The notes: generated from the sequence alone by a model not told the origin. A stretch of DNA of 64,000 nucleotides from Paenibacillus sp. FSL R5-0766 (GCF_037971845.1 NZ_CP150227.1:6076001-6140000); one strand, 5' to 3'. Positions 48,772 through 60,225 are shown, counted from the stretch's first letter. Program-made: numbers and translations.

Positions 48772-49545
48772 TTAATCTTTTTTGTATTCAAGATCCCAGA
48801 GCATTAAACCGCAGCTAACTGCAGTAGGTCCTGCAGCAGATCGATTACATGCAGCAATCATATTCGGTACATCAGAGGCTTTCCGTTTGCCCTCTCCGAT
48901 CTCCAGCAGTGTCCCTACAATGATACGAACCATATGCTGCAAAAAGCCGTTACCACTCACATAAATGTGAATGACACCCTGATCGCGCGGATGGTCTCTG
49001 CACATTGATCGGTCCACTTCCATCCATGCTTCGTATACCGAACGGACATGATTCTCTTTCTGAGACTTGCGTGAAGCAAAAGAGGTAAAATCATACGTCC
49101 CTATGAAATGTCGTAAGCCCTCCTGCATTGCCATAATATCAAGCTTCGCATGATGATGATACTGCAGTCTTCTGTTGAATACATCCGGAAATTGATTCGC
49201 ATTGACTGTATAACGATACGTTTTCTTTTTCGCTGCATAGCGAGAATGAAAATCAGCCGAAACTTCAATCGCATCAATAACGACAATATCGGATGGTAGT
49301 CTGGAGTTGAGTGCAATACACCAACGTTCAATCGGGATCTGGGACTCCGTAGGAAAATTGAAGATTTGTCTGCGGGCGTGAACACCTGCATCTGTTCGGC
49401 CTGAACCTGTAATTTTAACTTTCTCACCGGTTAAAGCACGAATCGCATCTTCAAGATGATCCTGAATGGTATTCCCACCCGGCTGTACTTGGAAGCCGTA
49501 ATAGGCAGTGCCATCATAAGTTAACGTCATACATAAGTTCCGCAT
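48772..49545 (-). CDS. truA: tRNA pseudouridine(38-40) synthase TruA
   Basis: 257 residues from ATG 49545 (AAGGTG eight bases upstream; the longer frame is unsupported). The catalytic Asp is in GSGRTDAGVHA (near residue 52); YRYTVN, FIGTYDFTSFAS and FLQHMVRIIVGTLL are further family blocks. It isomerises uridines 38-40 in the anticodon stem-loop of many tRNAs. It lies between the alpha-operon terminators and the rplM promoter. The ecf energy-coupling transporter genes that separate rplQ from truA in B. subtilis are absent here. Confidence 0.96.
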   Translation of the reverse strand: MRNLCMTLTYDGTAYYGFQVQPGGNTIQDHLEDAIRALTGEKVKITGSGRTDAGVHARRQIFNFPTESQIPIERWCIALNSRLPSDIVVIDAIEVSADFHSRYAAKKKTYRYTVNANQFPDVFNRRLQYHHHAKLDIMAMQEGLRHFIGTYDFTSFASRKSQKENHVRSVYEAWMEVDRSMCRDHPRDQGVIHIYVSGNGFLQHMVRIIVGTLLEIGEGKRKASDVPNMIAACNRSAAGPTAVSCGLMLWDLEYKKD

Positions 49546-49597
49546 TAATACCACACCTTTGTTCCATACTATACATATCCCTATCCCGAACAGCAAA

Positions 49598-49619
49598 AGA
49601 AGCCCCTTACGGAGCTTCT
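49598..49619 (-). terminator. Second terminator after rplQ
   Basis: AGAAGCTCC with GGGGCTTCT, a 4-nt loop, then TTTTG on the minus strand. Confidence 0.7.
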
Positions 49620-49647
49620 ATTACAGCACGAATTCCGAAATGAAGAG

Positions 49648-49688
49648 AAAAAAAGGGTTAATCCAGAATCGTTGATTCTGTCCCCTTT
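49648..49688 (-). terminator. Main terminator of the alpha operon (rplQ)
   Basis: An inner stem CAGAATC/GATTCTG and an outer AAAGGG/CCCTTT, followed by TTTTTTT on the minus strand, 17 nt beyond the rplQ stop. It ends the long ribosomal transcript. Confidence 0.82.
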
Positions 49689-49704
49689 CCTCATCTCAAC
49701 TGTT

Positions 49705-50070
49705 TTACGCGCGGTCTACCAGTTCCAAGTAAACCATTGGCGCTGCGTCACCACGACGAGGTCCCAGTTTCAAGATACGAGTGTATCCACCTGGACGCTC
49801 AGCGTAACGACCGGACAATTCGCTAAACAGTTTTTGGATTGCATCTTGCTCACCATCGATAGTTTCGCGGCGAACATAAGCTGCCACTTGGCGACGGGCA
49901 TGAAGATCTCCCTTTTTCGCTTTAGTGATCAGTTTTTCAGCAATAGAGCGAACCTCTTTTGCTTTCGCTTCAGTTGTCTGAATGCGTTCGTATAAGAACA
50001 GGTCGGTTACCAGGTCACGGAACAAAGCTTTACGTGCGCTGGAATTACGGCCCAACTTTTGGTATGCCAT
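49705..50070 (-). CDS. rplQ: 50S ribosomal protein bL17
   Basis: 121 residues with the typical N-terminus [18 protein letters not shown] and a [18 protein letters not shown]-terminus. bL17 sits near the exit of the peptide tunnel. Last gene of the alpha operon, 34 nt after rpoA. Confidence 0.98.
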   Translation of the reverse strand: MAYQKLGRNSSARKALFRDLVTDLFLYERIQTTEAKAKEVRSIAEKLITKAKKGDLHARRQVAAYVRRETIDGEQDAIQKLFSELSGRYAERPGGYTRILKLGPRRGDAAPMVYLELVDRA

Positions 50071-50104
50071 TGTTTTCCCTCCTTCACTTCAAGCACTCGG
50101 CTGT

Positions 50105-51049
50105 CTATTCTTCTGTACGGAGTCCCAAACCAAGTTCCTCAAGCTTCTCTTGAACTTCTTCCAAAGACTTGCGTCCGAGGTTACGGACTTTCATCATGTC
50201 TTCTTCCGTTTTCGTAGTCAGCTCTTGCACGGTATTAATACCAGCACGTTTGAGGCAGTTGTAGGAACGAACAGAGAGATCCAGCTCTTCAATCGTCATT
50301 TCGAGTACTTTTTCTTTTTTGTCTTCTTCTTTTTCGACCATGATCTCTGCATCTTTCGCTTCGTCTGTAAGACCCACGAAGAGCATCAAATGCTCAGTCA
50401 AAATTTTAGCGCCGAGGCTTACAGCCTCTTCAGGACGAATACTTCCATCAGTCCAAACTTCCAACGTGAGCTTGTCATAGTTGGTCACTTGACCGACACG
50501 CGTATTTTCCACAGCGTAGTTAACGCGACTGATCGGGGTGAAGATGGAATCGACTGGGATGACGCCGATCGGCTGGTCATCGCGTTTATTCCGATCTGCC
50601 TGGACGTAGCCGCGACCGCGATTGGCAAAAATACGCATGTGAAGTCTCGAACCTGGTCCGAGCGTAGCAATGTGCAAATCCGGGTTAAGGATTTCCACAT
50701 CGGAGTCAGCACGGATATCTCCAGCCGTAATTGCTCCTTCGCCTTCAGCATCAATCTCGAGCACTTTCTCCTCGTCCGAATGAATCTTAAGCGACAAAGC
50801 TTTCAGGTTAAGAATAACCTCCGTTACATCTTCCATTACGCCAGGAACTGTAGCAAATTCATGCAGAACGCCATCGATTTGAACCGAAGACACTGCCGCA
50901 CCCGGCAGTGACGAGAGCAAGATTCGGCGAAGCGAGTTTCCTAGCGTCGTACCGTATCCGCGCTCAAGCGGTTCTACTACGAATTTCCCATAGGTGCCAT
51001 CATCGTTGACGTCTACCGTCTCAATTTTCGGCTTTTCGATTTCAATCAC
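50105..51049 (-). CDS. rpoA: RNA polymerase alpha subunit
   Basis: 314 residues. The N-terminal assembly domain (about 1-230; [30 protein letters not shown]) is joined by an acidic Lys/Glu linker ([13 protein letters not shown]) to the alpha-CTD (about 250-314; [32 protein letters not shown]), which contacts UP elements and activators. Standard place between rpsK and rplQ. Confidence 0.99.
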   Translation of the reverse strand: MIEIEKPKIETVDVNDDGTYGKFVVEPLERGYGTTLGNSLRRILLSSLPGAAVSSVQIDGVLHEFATVPGVMEDVTEVILNLKALSLKIHSDEEKVLEIDAEGEGAITAGDIRADSDVEILNPDLHIATLGPGSRLHMRIFANRGRGYVQADRNKRDDQPIGVIPVDSIFTPISRVNYAVENTRVGQVTNYDKLTLEVWTDGSIRPEEAVSLGAKILTEHLMLFVGLTDEAKDAEIMVEKEEDKKEKVLEMTIEELDLSVRSYNCLKRAGINTVQELTTKTEEDMMKVRNLGRKSLEEVQEKLEELGLGLRTEE

Positions 51050-51185
51050 TGCAATACCCCTCCTTCAAAACGTCGGTCCTCTATGAAACATTTACCTTCT
51101 CTTGCGAAAACATGTAGTAGTATGCCTAATCAACCATTATTAGCAGATTGTGCCGGAAATATACCACATGCAGGGGCAAATCTCA

Positions 51186-51581
51186 TTAGACACGACGACG
51201 TTTTGGAGGACGGCATCCGTTATGCGGGACTGGAGTTACGTCTTTGATCAGGTTAACTTCAAGACCAGCAGCTTGCAAAGAGCGGATCGCTGCTTCACGG
51301 CCTGCGCCTGGTCCTTTAACCATAACCTCAACGGCTTTCATCCCATGTTCCATTGCAGCTTTGGCAGCAGTCTCAGCAGCCATTTGTGCAGCAAACGGAG
51401 TCGATTTACGGGAACCTCTGAATCCGAGGCCGCCGGAGCTTGCCCACGAAATTGCGTTTCCGTGAGGATCCGTAATAGTAACGATAGTGTTATTGAAAGT
51501 GGAACGGATATGCGCCACGCCAGATTCAATATTCTTACGGTCACGACGTTTAGTACGTACGACTTTTTTCGGTTTAGCCAT
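51186..51581 (-). CDS. rpsK: 30S ribosomal protein uS11
   Basis: 131 residues, with the conserved [14 protein letters not shown] and [19 protein letters not shown] blocks and the C-terminal [13 protein letters not shown]. It lies on the platform of the 30S next to the E-site mRNA. An AGGGGGGAT site lies upstream, with a spacer of 19 nt from rpsM. Confidence 0.98.
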   Translation of the reverse strand: MAKPKKVVRTKRRDRKNIESGVAHIRSTFNNTIVTITDPHGNAISWASSGGLGFRGSRKSTPFAAQMAAETAAKAAMEHGMKAVEVMVKGPGAGREAAIRSLQAAGLEVNLIKDVTPVPHNGCRPPKRRRV

Positions 51582-51600
51582 TTTCTCTTATCCCCCCTTA

Positions 51601-51969
51601 TTATTTCTTCTTGTTCGCTACTGTACGACGAGGACCTTTACGAGTACGAGCATTCGTTTTCGTACGTTGTCCACGAACAGGCAGACCACGACGATGACGA
51701 ACTCCACGGTAACAACCGATCTCCGTCAAACGTTTAATATTCAAAGAGATTTCTCGACGCAGGTCACCTTCTACTTTGACCTCTTTATCGATACTTTCAC
51801 GCAATTTGCTGACTTCATCTTCCGTCAAATCACGAACACGAGTGTCCGGATTGATGCCTGTTGTGCTCAGAATTTTCTGGGAAGTCGTTTTACCGATTCC
51901 GAAAATATAAGTCAAGGCGATCTCAACGCGCTTATCACGTGGCAAATCCACACCAGCTATACGTGCCAT
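51601..51969 (-). CDS. rpsM: 30S ribosomal protein uS13
   Basis: 122 residues: N-terminal [18 protein letters not shown] turn, [23 protein letters not shown] basic region and a KKK end reaching toward the P site. It is the head protein contacting the 50S in bridge B1. Confidence 0.98.
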   Translation of the reverse strand: MARIAGVDLPRDKRVEIALTYIFGIGKTTSQKILSTTGINPDTRVRDLTEDEVSKLRESIDKEVKVEGDLRREISLNIKRLTEIGCYRGVRHRRGLPVRGQRTKTNARTRKGPRRTVANKKK

Positions 51970-51989
51970 TTTACGCTACACCCCCTTCT

Positions 51990-52230
<241 letters not shown>

Positions 52231-52255
52231 CACAGTTCATTGCAACTGTCTACTA

Positions 52256-52471
52256 CTATTTACGGTAAGTTATGCGACCTTTTGTTAAATCATAAGGCGA
52301 CAACTGAACAACTACTTTGTCTCCAGTCAGGATACGGATAAAGTGCATCCGCAGTTTTCCGGAAACGTGAGCGAGAATTTGATGACCGTTCTCAAGCTCA
52401 ACCTTGAATGTTGCATTCGGTAGCGGTTCGAGAACCGTACCTTCCACTTCAATGACATCTTCCTTAGCCAT
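52256..52471 (-). CDS. infA: Translation initiation factor IF-1
   Basis: 71 residues, one OB fold: [44 protein letters not shown]. It blocks the A site during initiation. It sits between a KOW-domain gene and rpmJ, with AAAGGAGACTG upstream. Confidence 0.98.
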   Translation of the reverse strand: MAKEDVIEVEGTVLEPLPNATFKVELENGHQILAHVSGKLRMHFIRILTGDKVVVQLSPYDLTKGRITYRK

Positions 52472-52474
52472 TAG

Positions 52475-52783
52475 TCAGTCTCCTTTCTCTTCAGCTTGAA
52501 TGTTGGTGGATTCCAGAAATGAATGAACCGCGTAACGGAGCTTTCCATTTGTCACCCGACCACTCTCGTTTAAACTGTTCACAACCTCGCTGCTAATCAT
52601 GGGCTGGAGTTCAAGATGAAGAAGATTCTTCTTCTTTGGTTGATCAAACTTACGTTTGTCTCCATCCGCAATATATACGAACTTACCGTCCGCTATAGCA
52701 ACAATTACTGCGGCTTGGTCCGCATTGCGGCCTTTACGGATCTTCACAAGTTGACCGAGCTGCGGATTAGACTGACTGTTCAT
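52475..52783 (-). CDS. KOW-domain RNA-binding protein (L14e/L6e-like)
   Basis: 102 residues. The KOW motif lies near the N-terminus (GQLVKIRKGRNADQAAVIVAI), followed by VYIADGDKRKFDQPKKKN. It is similar in size and position to the small KOW protein between map and infA in Bacillus (ybzG). RNA binding is likely; a precise role is not established. Its stop is 3 nt from infA, so they are coupled. Confidence 0.85.
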   Translation of the reverse strand: MNSQSNPQLGQLVKIRKGRNADQAAVIVAIADGKFVYIADGDKRKFDQPKKKNLLHLELQPMISSEVVNSLNESGRVTNGKLRYAVHSFLESTNIQAEEKGD

Positions 52784-52793
52784 GCCTCATCAC

Positions 52794-53546
52794 CTACGCA
52801 TTCAGTTTCGTGAAAATTTCCATACCATCTGGTGTAACTGCTACGGTGTGTTCAAAGTGGGCACATAACTTACCATCAACCGTGACGACAGTCCAGTTAT
52901 CTTCCAACGTTTTCACATACCGTCTACCTACGTTAACCATCGGCTCTATGGCCAGCACCATGCCCGCTTTAAGCCGTGGTCCCCGATCGGGAAGACCATA
53001 GTTCGGAATCTGTGGTTCTTCGTGCAGATCTGCGCCTATGCCGTGACCGACATATTCACGAACTACGGAGAACCCTTCATCTTCAATATATTTCTGAATC
53101 GCATGAGATATTGTAAACAAGCGAACGTCCGGTTTTACCAGCGCCAGACCTGCGTATAACGAAGCCTCGGTAACGTCCAGAAGACGACGGGCTTCTTCGG
53201 AAATACGGCCGACCGGATAAGTCCAGGCGGAATCTCCATGATACCCCTGGTACTGCGCGCCAATGTCAAACGTAACGATATCGCCCTCGTTCAACTTGCG
53301 TTTGCCGGGAAATCCATGTACCAACTCTTCATTGACTGAAGCGCACACACTGGCAGGGAAACCGTTATAACCTTTGAAAGACGGCACAGCTCCTTGACTG
53401 CGGATATATTGATCAGCCATATGGTCAAGTTCTCCAGTCGTAATACCGGGAGCGATATGCTCTGCCAAGAGACGATGCGTTTCCGCAACAATTCTCCCTG
53501 CTTCCCTCATCAAGCCCAGTTCCGTTTCGGACTTACCAATGATCAT
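52794..53546 (-). CDS. map: Methionine aminopeptidase, type I
   Basis: 250 residues. Metal ligands: the Asp pair in [19 protein letters not shown], His in YVGHGIG, Glu in LAIEPMV and Glu in AHFEHTVAV. It removes the initiator Met from nascent proteins. The ATG at 53546 has GAGG seven bases upstream and is preferred over the adjoining TTG at 53549. Only 3 nt separate it from the adk stop. Confidence 0.97.
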   Translation of the reverse strand: MIIGKSETELGLMREAGRIVAETHRLLAEHIAPGITTGELDHMADQYIRSQGAVPSFKGYNGFPASVCASVNEELVHGFPGKRKLNEGDIVTFDIGAQYQGYHGDSAWTYPVGRISEEARRLLDVTEASLYAGLALVKPDVRLFTISHAIQKYIEDEGFSVVREYVGHGIGADLHEEPQIPNYGLPDRGPRLKAGMVLAIEPMVNVGRRYVKTLEDNWTVVTVDGKLCAHFEHTVAVTPDGMEIFTKLNA

Positions 53547-53549
53547 CAA

Positions 53550-54194
53550 TTAACCTCTCAGTAAGGACACGATTTCTTGAGAAACTTGATCGATATCCTG
53601 TTCTCCGTTCATTTGACGAAGAAGACCTTTAGTCTCATAGAACGTGAGGAGTGGTGCTGTTTTGTTGATATACTCGTCCAGTCGTGTACCTACACTCTCT
53701 TCATTATCATCAGAGCGTTGATACAACTCACCAGCGCATTTATCACAAATACCTTCCTGCTTAGGCGGATTGAATACCACATGATAAGTGGAACCACAGT
53801 TTTTACAAATTCGACGACCCGTCAAACGAGCCAGCAATTTGTTGCGATCCACTTTCAGGTTGATTACATGATCGAGACCTGAGTTCAATCTATCCAGAAT
53901 GCCATCGAGCGCTTCTGCTTGGGAAAGGGTTCTTGGAAATCCGTCCAAGAGAAAACCTTCTCTGCAGTCAGGCTGCTGCAAACGTTCTTCAACGATGCCA
54001 ATGGTTACATCATCTGGTACAAGCAATCCTTGATCCATATATTCCTTGGCTTTCATGCCAATGGGAGTTCCCTGTTTGATCGCGAGACGAAATGCATCGC
54101 CTGTTGAAATATGGGGAATACCGAACTCTTTCACGATGACGTCTGCTTGCGTTCCTTTTCCTGCCCCCGGAGGGCCCATGAATAGGATGTTCAC
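53550..54194 (-). CDS. adk: Adenylate kinase
   Basis: 214 residues, the long LID form. P-loop GPPGAGKGT near residue 7, FLLDGFPRT (NMP site) and a zinc LID with four cysteines in CKNCGSTYH and CDKC. It interconverts ATP + AMP with 2 ADP. Between secY and map, the usual order. Confidence 0.98.
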   Translation of the reverse strand: MNILFMGPPGAGKGTQADVIVKEFGIPHISTGDAFRLAIKQGTPIGMKAKEYMDQGLLVPDDVTIGIVEERLQQPDCREGFLLDGFPRTLSQAEALDGILDRLNSGLDHVINLKVDRNKLLARLTGRRICKNCGSTYHVVFNPPKQEGICDKCAGELYQRSDDNEESVGTRLDEYINKTAPLLTFYETKGLLRQMNGEQDIDQVSQEIVSLLRG

Positions 54195-54284
54195 GTTATG
54201 TCACTCCCTCCAAGACTACCCTACATCAACAAACAGCACAATAGGTGCCGGCAAGTAAATCTTCACTCGACCGGTACCTATTGC

Positions 54285-55583
54285 CTATTTATTGATAAAA
54301 CCTTTGTAGTGGCGTTTGATCAATTGGCTTTCGATTTGCTTCATCGTATCCAGCGCAACACCGATAACGATCAGGAGGGATGTTCCTCCAATTTGCGCAG
54401 ATTGAGGCAAACCAGAAAGTGCCCCTAAGAATACAGGCAGAACGGAAATGACTGCCAAGAAAATGGCTCCGGCCATTGTCAAACGAGTCATGACACGGGT
54501 CAGATATTTCTCGGTTGCTTTACCCGGGCGAATGCCTGGGATGTAACCGCCGTTCTTTTTCATATTATCAGCCATCTGCTGTGGATTCATCTGTACGAAA
54601 GTATAGAAGAATGTGAAACCGAAGATCATCACGACATACAGCAACATACCCAGAGGTTTGTGTGTAGTCAGGTTCTGTCCGATCCACTGTGCCCAGAGGC
54701 GATCTGCCCAGAAGTTGGCGATGATCGTTGGGAACATCAACAGCGATGAAGCAAAGATGACAGGGATAACACCTGCTGCATTAATTTTCAGCGGGATATG
54801 TGTATTCTGTCCACCGTACATTTTGTTACCTACGACACGTTTAGCGTACTGTACCGGAATCTTCCGAATCGCCTGCTGAATGTAAATGACCCCTATGATG
54901 ATCAACACAATAACAATTGCGATGATAACACCTTTAAGAATATTCATAAACAGTTGGTCAGGTTGAATGAAGTCAGATTCGACCGTTTGTTTGATAATGT
55001 TAGGTACCGTAGATAGGATACCCGCAAAGATCAAGATCGAAATTCCGTTTCCTATGCCCTTCTCGGTGATCTGCTCACCAAGCCACATCAGGAATGAAGT
55101 ACCAGCCGTAAGTACAATCGCGATCAAGATATAATCTGCAAATGTAGCGTTAGGCACCATCTCTGTATTGTACAAGCGGTTGAATCCGATCGACGTACCA
55201 AACGCTTGAATCAATGCCAGCCCGATGGTTAAATAACGGGTCAACTGTGCAGATTTCTTCTTACCTTGTTCACCTTGCTTTGCCCACTCCGCTAATTTAG
55301 GAATAACGTCCATGGAAAGCAACTGTACTATGATAGACGCAGTGATGTAAGGTACGATCCCGAGCGCAAATATCGAGAACTGGAAGAGCGCTCCACCCGA
55401 GAACGTATTGAGAAGTCCAAAAACTTCTTTACCCGCAGAATTTGTCGCTTCGAACACATCTTTGTTAACTCCCGGCACGGGGACAAAGGAGCCGATGCGG
55501 TAAATGATCAGTACAAAAAGGGTAAATAATACCCTTTTGCGCAGATCCTCAACCCGCCAGATATTCTTTAGGGTCTTGAACAT
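54285..55583 (-). CDS. secY: Preprotein translocase subunit SecY
   Basis: 432 residues with ten predicted transmembrane helices; N-terminal RVLFTLFVLIIYRIGSFVPVPG, plug and pore region FSIFALGIVPYITASIIVQLL, C-terminal loop with RPGKATEKYL. It forms the Sec channel for protein export and membrane insertion. The ATG overlaps the rplO stop by one base (TAATG), indicating coupled translation. Confidence 0.98.
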   Translation of the reverse strand: MFKTLKNIWRVEDLRKRVLFTLFVLIIYRIGSFVPVPGVNKDVFEATNSAGKEVFGLLNTFSGGALFQFSIFALGIVPYITASIIVQLLSMDVIPKLAEWAKQGEQGKKKSAQLTRYLTIGLALIQAFGTSIGFNRLYNTEMVPNATFADYILIAIVLTAGTSFLMWLGEQITEKGIGNGISILIFAGILSTVPNIIKQTVESDFIQPDQLFMNILKGVIIAIVIVLIIIGVIYIQQAIRKIPVQYAKRVVGNKMYGGQNTHIPLKINAAGVIPVIFASSLLMFPTIIANFWADRLWAQWIGQNLTTHKPLGMLLYVVMIFGFTFFYTFVQMNPQQMADNMKKNGGYIPGIRPGKATEKYLTRVMTRLTMAGAIFLAVISVLPVFLGALSGLPQSAQIGGTSLLIVIGVALDTMKQIESQLIKRHYKGFINK

Positions 55584-56023
55584 TAAATCACCTCAGTTGT
55601 ACCGCCGGCAGCTTCAATTTTCTCAATAGCAGATTGAGAAAACTTGTTAGCTTTAACAGTCAGCTTCACAGTGACATCACCGTTACCCAGGATTTTGATT
55701 CCGGATTTAGCGTTTTTAACTACGCCATTCGTCATCAAGAATTCTGGAGTTACTTCAGTACCCGCAGCAAAACTGTTCAGGTCTTCAGTATTCACAACTG
55801 CATATTCTTTGCGAGTTGGGTTTACAAAACCACGTTTTGGCAAGCGACGATACAATGGATTTTGTCCACCTTCGAAGCCTGGACGAACTCCACCGCCAGA
55901 ACGAGAATTTTGTCCTTTGTGACCGCGACCTGATGTTTTACCTGTACCACTACTTGGACCGCGACCAAGACGTTTACGTTCTTTGCGGGATCCAGGAGAT
56001 GGTGAAAGCTCATGTAACTTCAT
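55583..56023 (-). CDS. rplO: 50S ribosomal protein uL15
   Basis: 146 residues from ATG 56023; the upstream in-frame GTG lies inside the GGAGGTG site and is rejected. A Gly/Arg/Lys-rich N-terminal extension ([19 protein letters not shown]) threads into the 23S rRNA; a globular C-terminal half ends GGTTEVI. Confidence 0.97.
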   Translation of the reverse strand: MKLHELSPSPGSRKERKRLGRGPSSGTGKTSGRGHKGQNSRSGGGVRPGFEGGQNPLYRRLPKRGFVNPTRKEYAVVNTEDLNSFAAGTEVTPEFLMTNGVVKNAKSGIKILGNGDVTVKLTVKANKFSQSAIEKIEAAGGTTEVI

Positions 56024-56066
56024 CGTTCGTTGCACCTCCTTAAAGATTTGTGGGATTAACCCGTTA

Positions 56067-56252
56067 TTAAGCTTCTACTTCTTTAACAGCAACCAAGTGG
56101 CTTACTTTGTTAATCATACCACGAATGGCAGGATTATCGTTTTGTACCACTTTGCTATTGATTTTGCGCAAACCCAATGTTTTCACAGTTGTTCTTTGCG
56201 TCTCCGGACGTCCGATCAAGCTGCGGACGAGGGTAATTTCTAATTTAGCCAT
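56067..56252 (-). CDS. rpmD: 50S ribosomal protein uL30
   Basis: 61 residues from ATG 56252 (AAGGAGGG upstream): [31 protein letters not shown], the short bacterial type. It lies 13 nt after rpsE. Confidence 0.97.
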   Translation of the reverse strand: MAKLEITLVRSLIGRPETQRTTVKTLGLRKINSKVVQNDNPAIRGMINKVSHLVAVKEVEA

Positions 56253-56265
56253 GAGAATTCCCTCC

Positions 56266-56763
56266 TTAACCCAGAAGCTCTTCGACGGATTTTCCGCGCA
56301 GTTTAGCCACGTCTTCAGCACGCTTCAAACGGGACAAACCTTCCAAAGTCGCATTGACCATGTTCATGGAATTCGAAGAACCCAGAGATTTTGTCAAAAT
56401 GTCACCTACACCAGCAAGTTCGAGAACCGCACGTACAGGACCACCAGCGATAACACCAGTACCTTCAGATGCTGGTTTCAACAGCACGCGTCCTGCGCCG
56501 AACTTACCTGTTACCAAGTGAGGAATCGATGTTCCTACGAGTGGAACGTGTACAAGGTTTTTCTTAGCATCTTCAATACCTTTGCGAATTGCATCAGGTA
56601 CTTCGCCCGCTTTACCGATACCAGCTCCAACCCAGCCGTTGCCGTCGCCGACTACAACCAGTGCGCTAAAGCTGAAACGGCGTCCGCCTTTTACTACTTT
56701 AGCTACGCGATTAATATTTACAACTCTTTCAGTCAGTTCCAAAGTATTCGGATCTACACGCAA
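56266..56763 (-). CDS. rpsE: 30S ribosomal protein uS5
   Basis: 165 residues. N-terminal double-stranded-RNA-binding fold ([20 protein letters not shown], the loop altered in spectinomycin resistance) and [14 protein letters not shown]-terminal [16 protein letters not shown]. The spectinomycin-contact loop reads wild type (VKGGRRF). Confidence 0.97.
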   Translation of the reverse strand: MRVDPNTLELTERVVNINRVAKVVKGGRRFSFSALVVVGDGNGWVGAGIGKAGEVPDAIRKGIEDAKKNLVHVPLVGTSIPHLVTGKFGAGRVLLKPASEGTGVIAGGPVRAVLELAGVGDILTKSLGSSNSMNMVNATLEGLSRLKRAEDVAKLRGKSVEELLG

Positions 56764-56790
56764 GTCGTTAACCTCCTTTTGAAAAATATC

Positions 56791-57159
56791 TTAAAACTCA
56801 AGTCCTGCTTCACGAGCCGCTTCAGCCAATGCTGCGATACGACCATGGTACAGATAACCGCTACGGTCAAATACGATGTTGGAAACACCCTTGTCTTTAG
56901 CACGTTTAGCAACGAGTTCGCCAACTTTACGAGCTGATTCAACAGATGCACCATTTTTGATGTCAGTGCTCAATTCTTTGTCTACGGTAGACGCGGAAGC
57001 GATTGTTACACCAGCAACATCATCGATGATTTGAGCATACATATGTTTACCAGAACGGAATACGTTCAAACGAGGACGTGCTGCCGTTCCTTGGATTTTC
57101 TTACGAACACGAAGGTGTCTTTTCAGACGAGCCTTATTTTTATCTGGTTTCGTAATCAT
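56791..57159 (-). CDS. rplR: 50S ribosomal protein uL18
   Basis: 122 residues: N-terminal basic arm [17 protein letters not shown], then [20 protein letters not shown] and the C-terminal [19 protein letters not shown]. It binds 5S rRNA together with uL5. Confidence 0.98.
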   Translation of the reverse strand: MITKPDKNKARLKRHLRVRKKIQGTAARPRLNVFRSGKHMYAQIIDDVAGVTIASASTVDKELSTDIKNGASVESARKVGELVAKRAKDKGVSNIVFDRSGYLYHGRIAALAEAAREAGLEF

Positions 57160-57276
57160 CTCAAAGATTCACTCCTTTCAGGTTACCTCGCTGGCTTCAA
57201 AGCAGAAGCCACGGGGTATATTAGAAACACACGAAGCAAGCAAGCCGAAAGCCGCGCAAAGGCGGTAAGAGAAATC

Positions 57277-57819
57277 TTATTTCTTCTTACCGGCTTTACC
57301 TTCCTTACGGATGATACGCTCGCCTTCATATTTAATACCTTTACCTTTGTATGGCTCAGGTTCACGTACGGAACGGATTTTAGCAGCGTAAGCACCTACA
57401 CGCTCTTTGTCAATTCCGCGAACGATGATTTTTGTATTCGAAGGTACTTCGAATTCAATTCCCGCTTCCGGTGTAATTTCAACCGGGTGAGAGTAACCAA
57501 CGTTCAGAACGATTTTATCTCCGGATTTGCTTGCACGATATCCGACCCCAACCAATTCCAGAGATTTCGCGAATCCTTCAGTAACGCCGCTCACCATATT
57601 GTTTACAACGCTACGCGTTGTGCCGTGCAAAGAACGGTGAGTTTTGTTATCGGAAGGACGCACAACTGTGATTTCGTTATTTTCAACTGTAACCTTCATG
57701 TCTTTATGAAGCTCACGAGTCAAAGTTCCTTTAGGTCCTTTTACCGTAATAACGGTGTTGTCCAGGGTGATGTCTACACCACTTGGTACTGTGATTGGTT
57801 TGCGACCAATACGAGACAT
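57277..57819 (-). CDS. rplF: 50S ribosomal protein uL6
   Basis: 180 residues from ATG 57819 (AGGAGGTG upstream; an in-frame GTG within that site is rejected). Two alpha/beta repeats, N-terminal SRIGRKPI and C-terminal [13 protein letters not shown]; ends with a Lys-rich tail. Near the factor-binding site of the 50S. Confidence 0.97.
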   Translation of the reverse strand: MSRIGRKPITVPSGVDITLDNTVITVKGPKGTLTRELHKDMKVTVENNEITVVRPSDNKTHRSLHGTTRSVVNNMVSGVTEGFAKSLELVGVGYRASKSGDKIVLNVGYSHPVEITPEAGIEFEVPSNTKIIVRGIDKERVGAYAAKIRSVREPEPYKGKGIKYEGERIIRKEGKAGKKK

Positions 57820-57849
57820 ATGTTGCACCTCCTATCTTGTGACGTTATA

Positions 57850-58248
57850 TTACCAAACGTAGCAAACGACTTCTCCGCCGGATTTCGATTGACGAGCTTC
57901 TTTGTCCGTCATGATACCTTTAGATGTCGAGATGATCGCGATTCCCAGGCCACCAAGTACACGAGGTACTTCGTTACTTTTCGTGTAAACACGAAGACCA
58001 GGTTTACTGATTCTTTTCAGACCAGTGATAACGCGCTCGTTATTTTGACCGTATTTCAGGAAAACACGGATAATCCCTTGTTTGTTATCATCGATAACTT
58101 CAGCGTCACGGATGAAACCTTCACGCTTCAGGATATCGGCGATTTGTTTTTTCATTGTCGAAGCAGGCATTTCTACCGTTTCGTGACGAACAGTGTTCGC
58201 GTTACGAATACGAGTAAGCATATCTGCAATTGGATCAGACATAGTCAT
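57850..58248 (-). CDS. rpsH: 30S ribosomal protein uS8
   Basis: 132 residues: [19 protein letters not shown] at the start, [20 protein letters not shown] and GGEVVCYVW at the end. A key binder of the 16S central domain. The first or third codon could be the start (ATGACTATG). Confidence 0.97.
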   Translation of the reverse strand: MTMSDPIADMLTRIRNANTVRHETVEMPASTMKKQIADILKREGFIRDAEVIDDNKQGIIRVFLKYGQNNERVITGLKRISKPGLRVYTKSNEVPRVLGGLGIAIISTSKGIMTDKEARQSKSGGEVVCYVW

Positions 58249-58280
58249 TGTGAGTTAACCTCCTTCCCGTTCAGGACTTT

Positions 58281-58466
58281 TTACCAGCTTGCTTTTTTCA
58301 CGCCAGGGATCTGGCCTTTATAAGCTAATTCACGGAAACAAATTCTGCAAATTTTGAACTTTTGCAGGACCGAATGTGGACGTCCGCAACGCTCACAGCG
58401 TGTATATGCACGTACTTTAAACTTAGGTGTACGTTGTTGTTTAACTTTCATCGAAGTTTTTGCCAC
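58281..58466 (-). CDS. rpsN: 30S ribosomal protein uS14, zinc type
   Basis: 61 residues, the short zinc-binding form, with Cys pairs in [10 protein letters not shown] and [10 protein letters not shown]. It lies between rplE and rpsH. A zinc-free paralogue, if any, would be elsewhere. Confidence 0.97.
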   Translation of the reverse strand: MAKTSMKVKQQRTPKFKVRAYTRCERCGRPHSVLQKFKICRICFRELAYKGQIPGVKKASW

Positions 58467-58539
58467 TTAGCCTGACACCTCCTAAATAATTTCGGAGAAA
58501 AGGGAGTCTTTCCAGACACCCGGAAACGTTATGCCAACA

Positions 58540-59082
58540 TTACTTAACGAAAGGCATTCCCATTTGCGTGAGCAATTCGCGGGACTCTTCGTCTGTTTTC
58601 GCCGTTGTTACGATGACAATATCCATACCGCGGACTTTATCAACTTTATCATACTCGATCTCTGGGAAGATCAGTTGCTCTTTCAGACCCAGTGTGTAGT
58701 TACCACGTCCATCGAAAGCTTTACTCGATACACCGCGGAAGTCGCGGACACGAGGAAGCGTTACGTTGAGCAATTTATCTAGGAAGTAGTACATACGCTC
58801 ACCGCGTAATGTTACTTTCACACCGATAGGCATATTCTCACGCAGTTTGAAACCTGCGATAGATTTTTTAGCACGAGTGATTACAGGTTTTTGACCTGCG
58901 ATCAGTTGCAAATCGCTTACTGCGGAATCCAACACTTTAGAGTTTTGGACAGCGTCGCCCACACCCATGTTGATAACGATTTTCTCGATTTTCGGCACTT
59001 GCATTACCGTTGTATAGTTAAACTTCTGCATCAAAGCAGGAGCGATTTCTTGCAGGTAACGTTCTTTCATTCTTGATGCCAT
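58540..59082 (-). CDS. rplE: 50S ribosomal protein uL5
   Basis: 180 residues: [33 protein letters not shown] and [20 protein letters not shown]. It binds 5S rRNA and contacts P-site tRNA through the intersubunit bridge. Confidence 0.98.
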   Translation of the reverse strand: MASRMKERYLQEIAPALMQKFNYTTVMQVPKIEKIVINMGVGDAVQNSKVLDSAVSDLQLIAGQKPVITRAKKSIAGFKLRENMPIGVKVTLRGERMYYFLDKLLNVTLPRVRDFRGVSSKAFDGRGNYTLGLKEQLIFPEIEYDKVDKVRGMDIVIVTTAKTDEESRELLTQMGMPFVK

Positions 59083-59114
59083 GAATCATAGCCCTCCTTT
59101 CTCATTCGGTTCAA

Positions 59115-59468
59115 TTAGTCGATAATTTCTCCGGAACGTTTAGCAACGCGCACTTTCTTACCGTTATCCAAAACTTTGTAACCTACACGGGTTACTTTTC
59201 CGCTCTTCGGATCGATGTGCATTACGTTGGAAACGTGAATCGGAGCTTCCTTCTCGATAATGCCGCCTTGCGGATTTTGCTGGTTAGGCTTCTGGTGTTT
59301 TTTCACCATGTTAACACCTTCCACAAGGACGCGGTTCTCACGAGGATAAGCAGCGATGACACGGCCTTTTTTACCTTTGTCTTTACCGCTGATCACCATA
59401 ACCGTATCTTCCTTTTTAACGTGAAGTTTGTTGTTATGGGATTCCAGAACTTTTTTCACTCTTGGCAT
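59115..59468 (-). CDS. rplX: 50S ribosomal protein uL24
   Basis: 117 residues from ATG 59468 (GGAGG eight bases upstream; an upstream GTG overlaps the site). A KOW motif [20 protein letters not shown] is followed by the [19 protein letters not shown] loop. It is an assembly initiator near the tunnel exit. Confidence 0.97.
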   Translation of the reverse strand: MPRVKKVLESHNNKLHVKKEDTVMVISGKDKGKKGRVIAAYPRENRVLVEGVNMVKKHQKPNQQNPQGGIIEKEAPIHVSNVMHIDPKSGKVTRVGYKVLDNGKKVRVAKRSGEIID

Positions 59469-59507
59469 TTCGTACACCTCCTGTTTCTAACATCACGAGA
59501 TTAAGCT

Positions 59508-59876
59508 TTAGATAACTTCTGGAGCCAAGGAAACGATTTTCATGAAGTCTTTATCGCGAAGTTCGCGAGCAACTGGTCCGAAAATACGTGTTCCACGTGG
59601 GCTTCTGTCGTCTTTTACAACAACCGCTGCATTTTCATCAAAACCGATGTAGGAACCGTCTTTACGACGTACAGAACGTTTCGTACGTACGACAACCGCT
59701 CTAACTACATCACCTTTTTTGACAACGCCGCCTGGTGTTGCTTGTTTAACAGAACAAACGATCAGATCACCGATTTGAGCTGTACGACGTCCCGTACCGC
59801 CGAGTACGCGGATACACATCAGTTCCTTCGCACCGGAGTTGTCAGCCACAGTCAAACGTGTAAATGGTTGAATCAT
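59508..59876 (-). CDS. rplN: 50S ribosomal protein uL14
   Basis: 122 residues: [34 protein letters not shown] and [19 protein letters not shown]. It contacts 16S rRNA in bridge B8 and binds the silencing factor RsfS. Confidence 0.98.
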   Translation of the reverse strand: MIQPFTRLTVADNSGAKELMCIRVLGGTGRRTAQIGDLIVCSVKQATPGGVVKKGDVVRAVVVRTKRSVRRKDGSYIGFDENAAVVVKDDRSPRGTRIFGPVARELRDKDFMKIVSLAPEVI

Positions 59877-59910
59877 TTAGTATTCCTCCTTTCAGCAGTG
59901 CTGCTGAGCA

Positions 59911-60177
59911 TTAGATGATAACCGCTTTTTCTACGATTTCAGTAAGTCTCCAGCGTTTATCTTTCGAAAGCGGACGAGTCTCCATGATTTTCACCGTGTC
60001 ACCGATTTTCGCAGTGTTTTCTTCGTCATGTGCTTTGAATTTTTTAGTAACCTTAATGCGTTTATGGTACAAGTTGTGTTTTTTGTAAGTTTCTACAGCA
60101 ACAACAATTGTTTTGTCCATTTTATCGCTGACCACTTTACCAGTTTGCACTTTACGTGCGTTACGTTCTTCGCTCAT
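59911..60177 (-). CDS. rpsQ: 30S ribosomal protein uS17
   Basis: 88 residues, OB fold: [43 protein letters not shown]. Primary 16S binder at the body. Confidence 0.98.
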   Translation of the reverse strand: MSEERNARKVQTGKVVSDKMDKTIVVAVETYKKHNLYHKRIKVTKKFKAHDEENTAKIGDTVKIMETRPLSKDKRWRLTEIVEKAVII

Positions 60178-60225
60178 TGTTGGCCTCCTTCCTGATTACG
60201 GACGGATTGTCCATCCTATCCCTAA

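Noticed and set aside
57031..58323. 430-codon plus-strand frame opposite the spc operon
   Set aside because: Antisense to rplR, rplF and rpsH, each of which is intact; no initiation signals.
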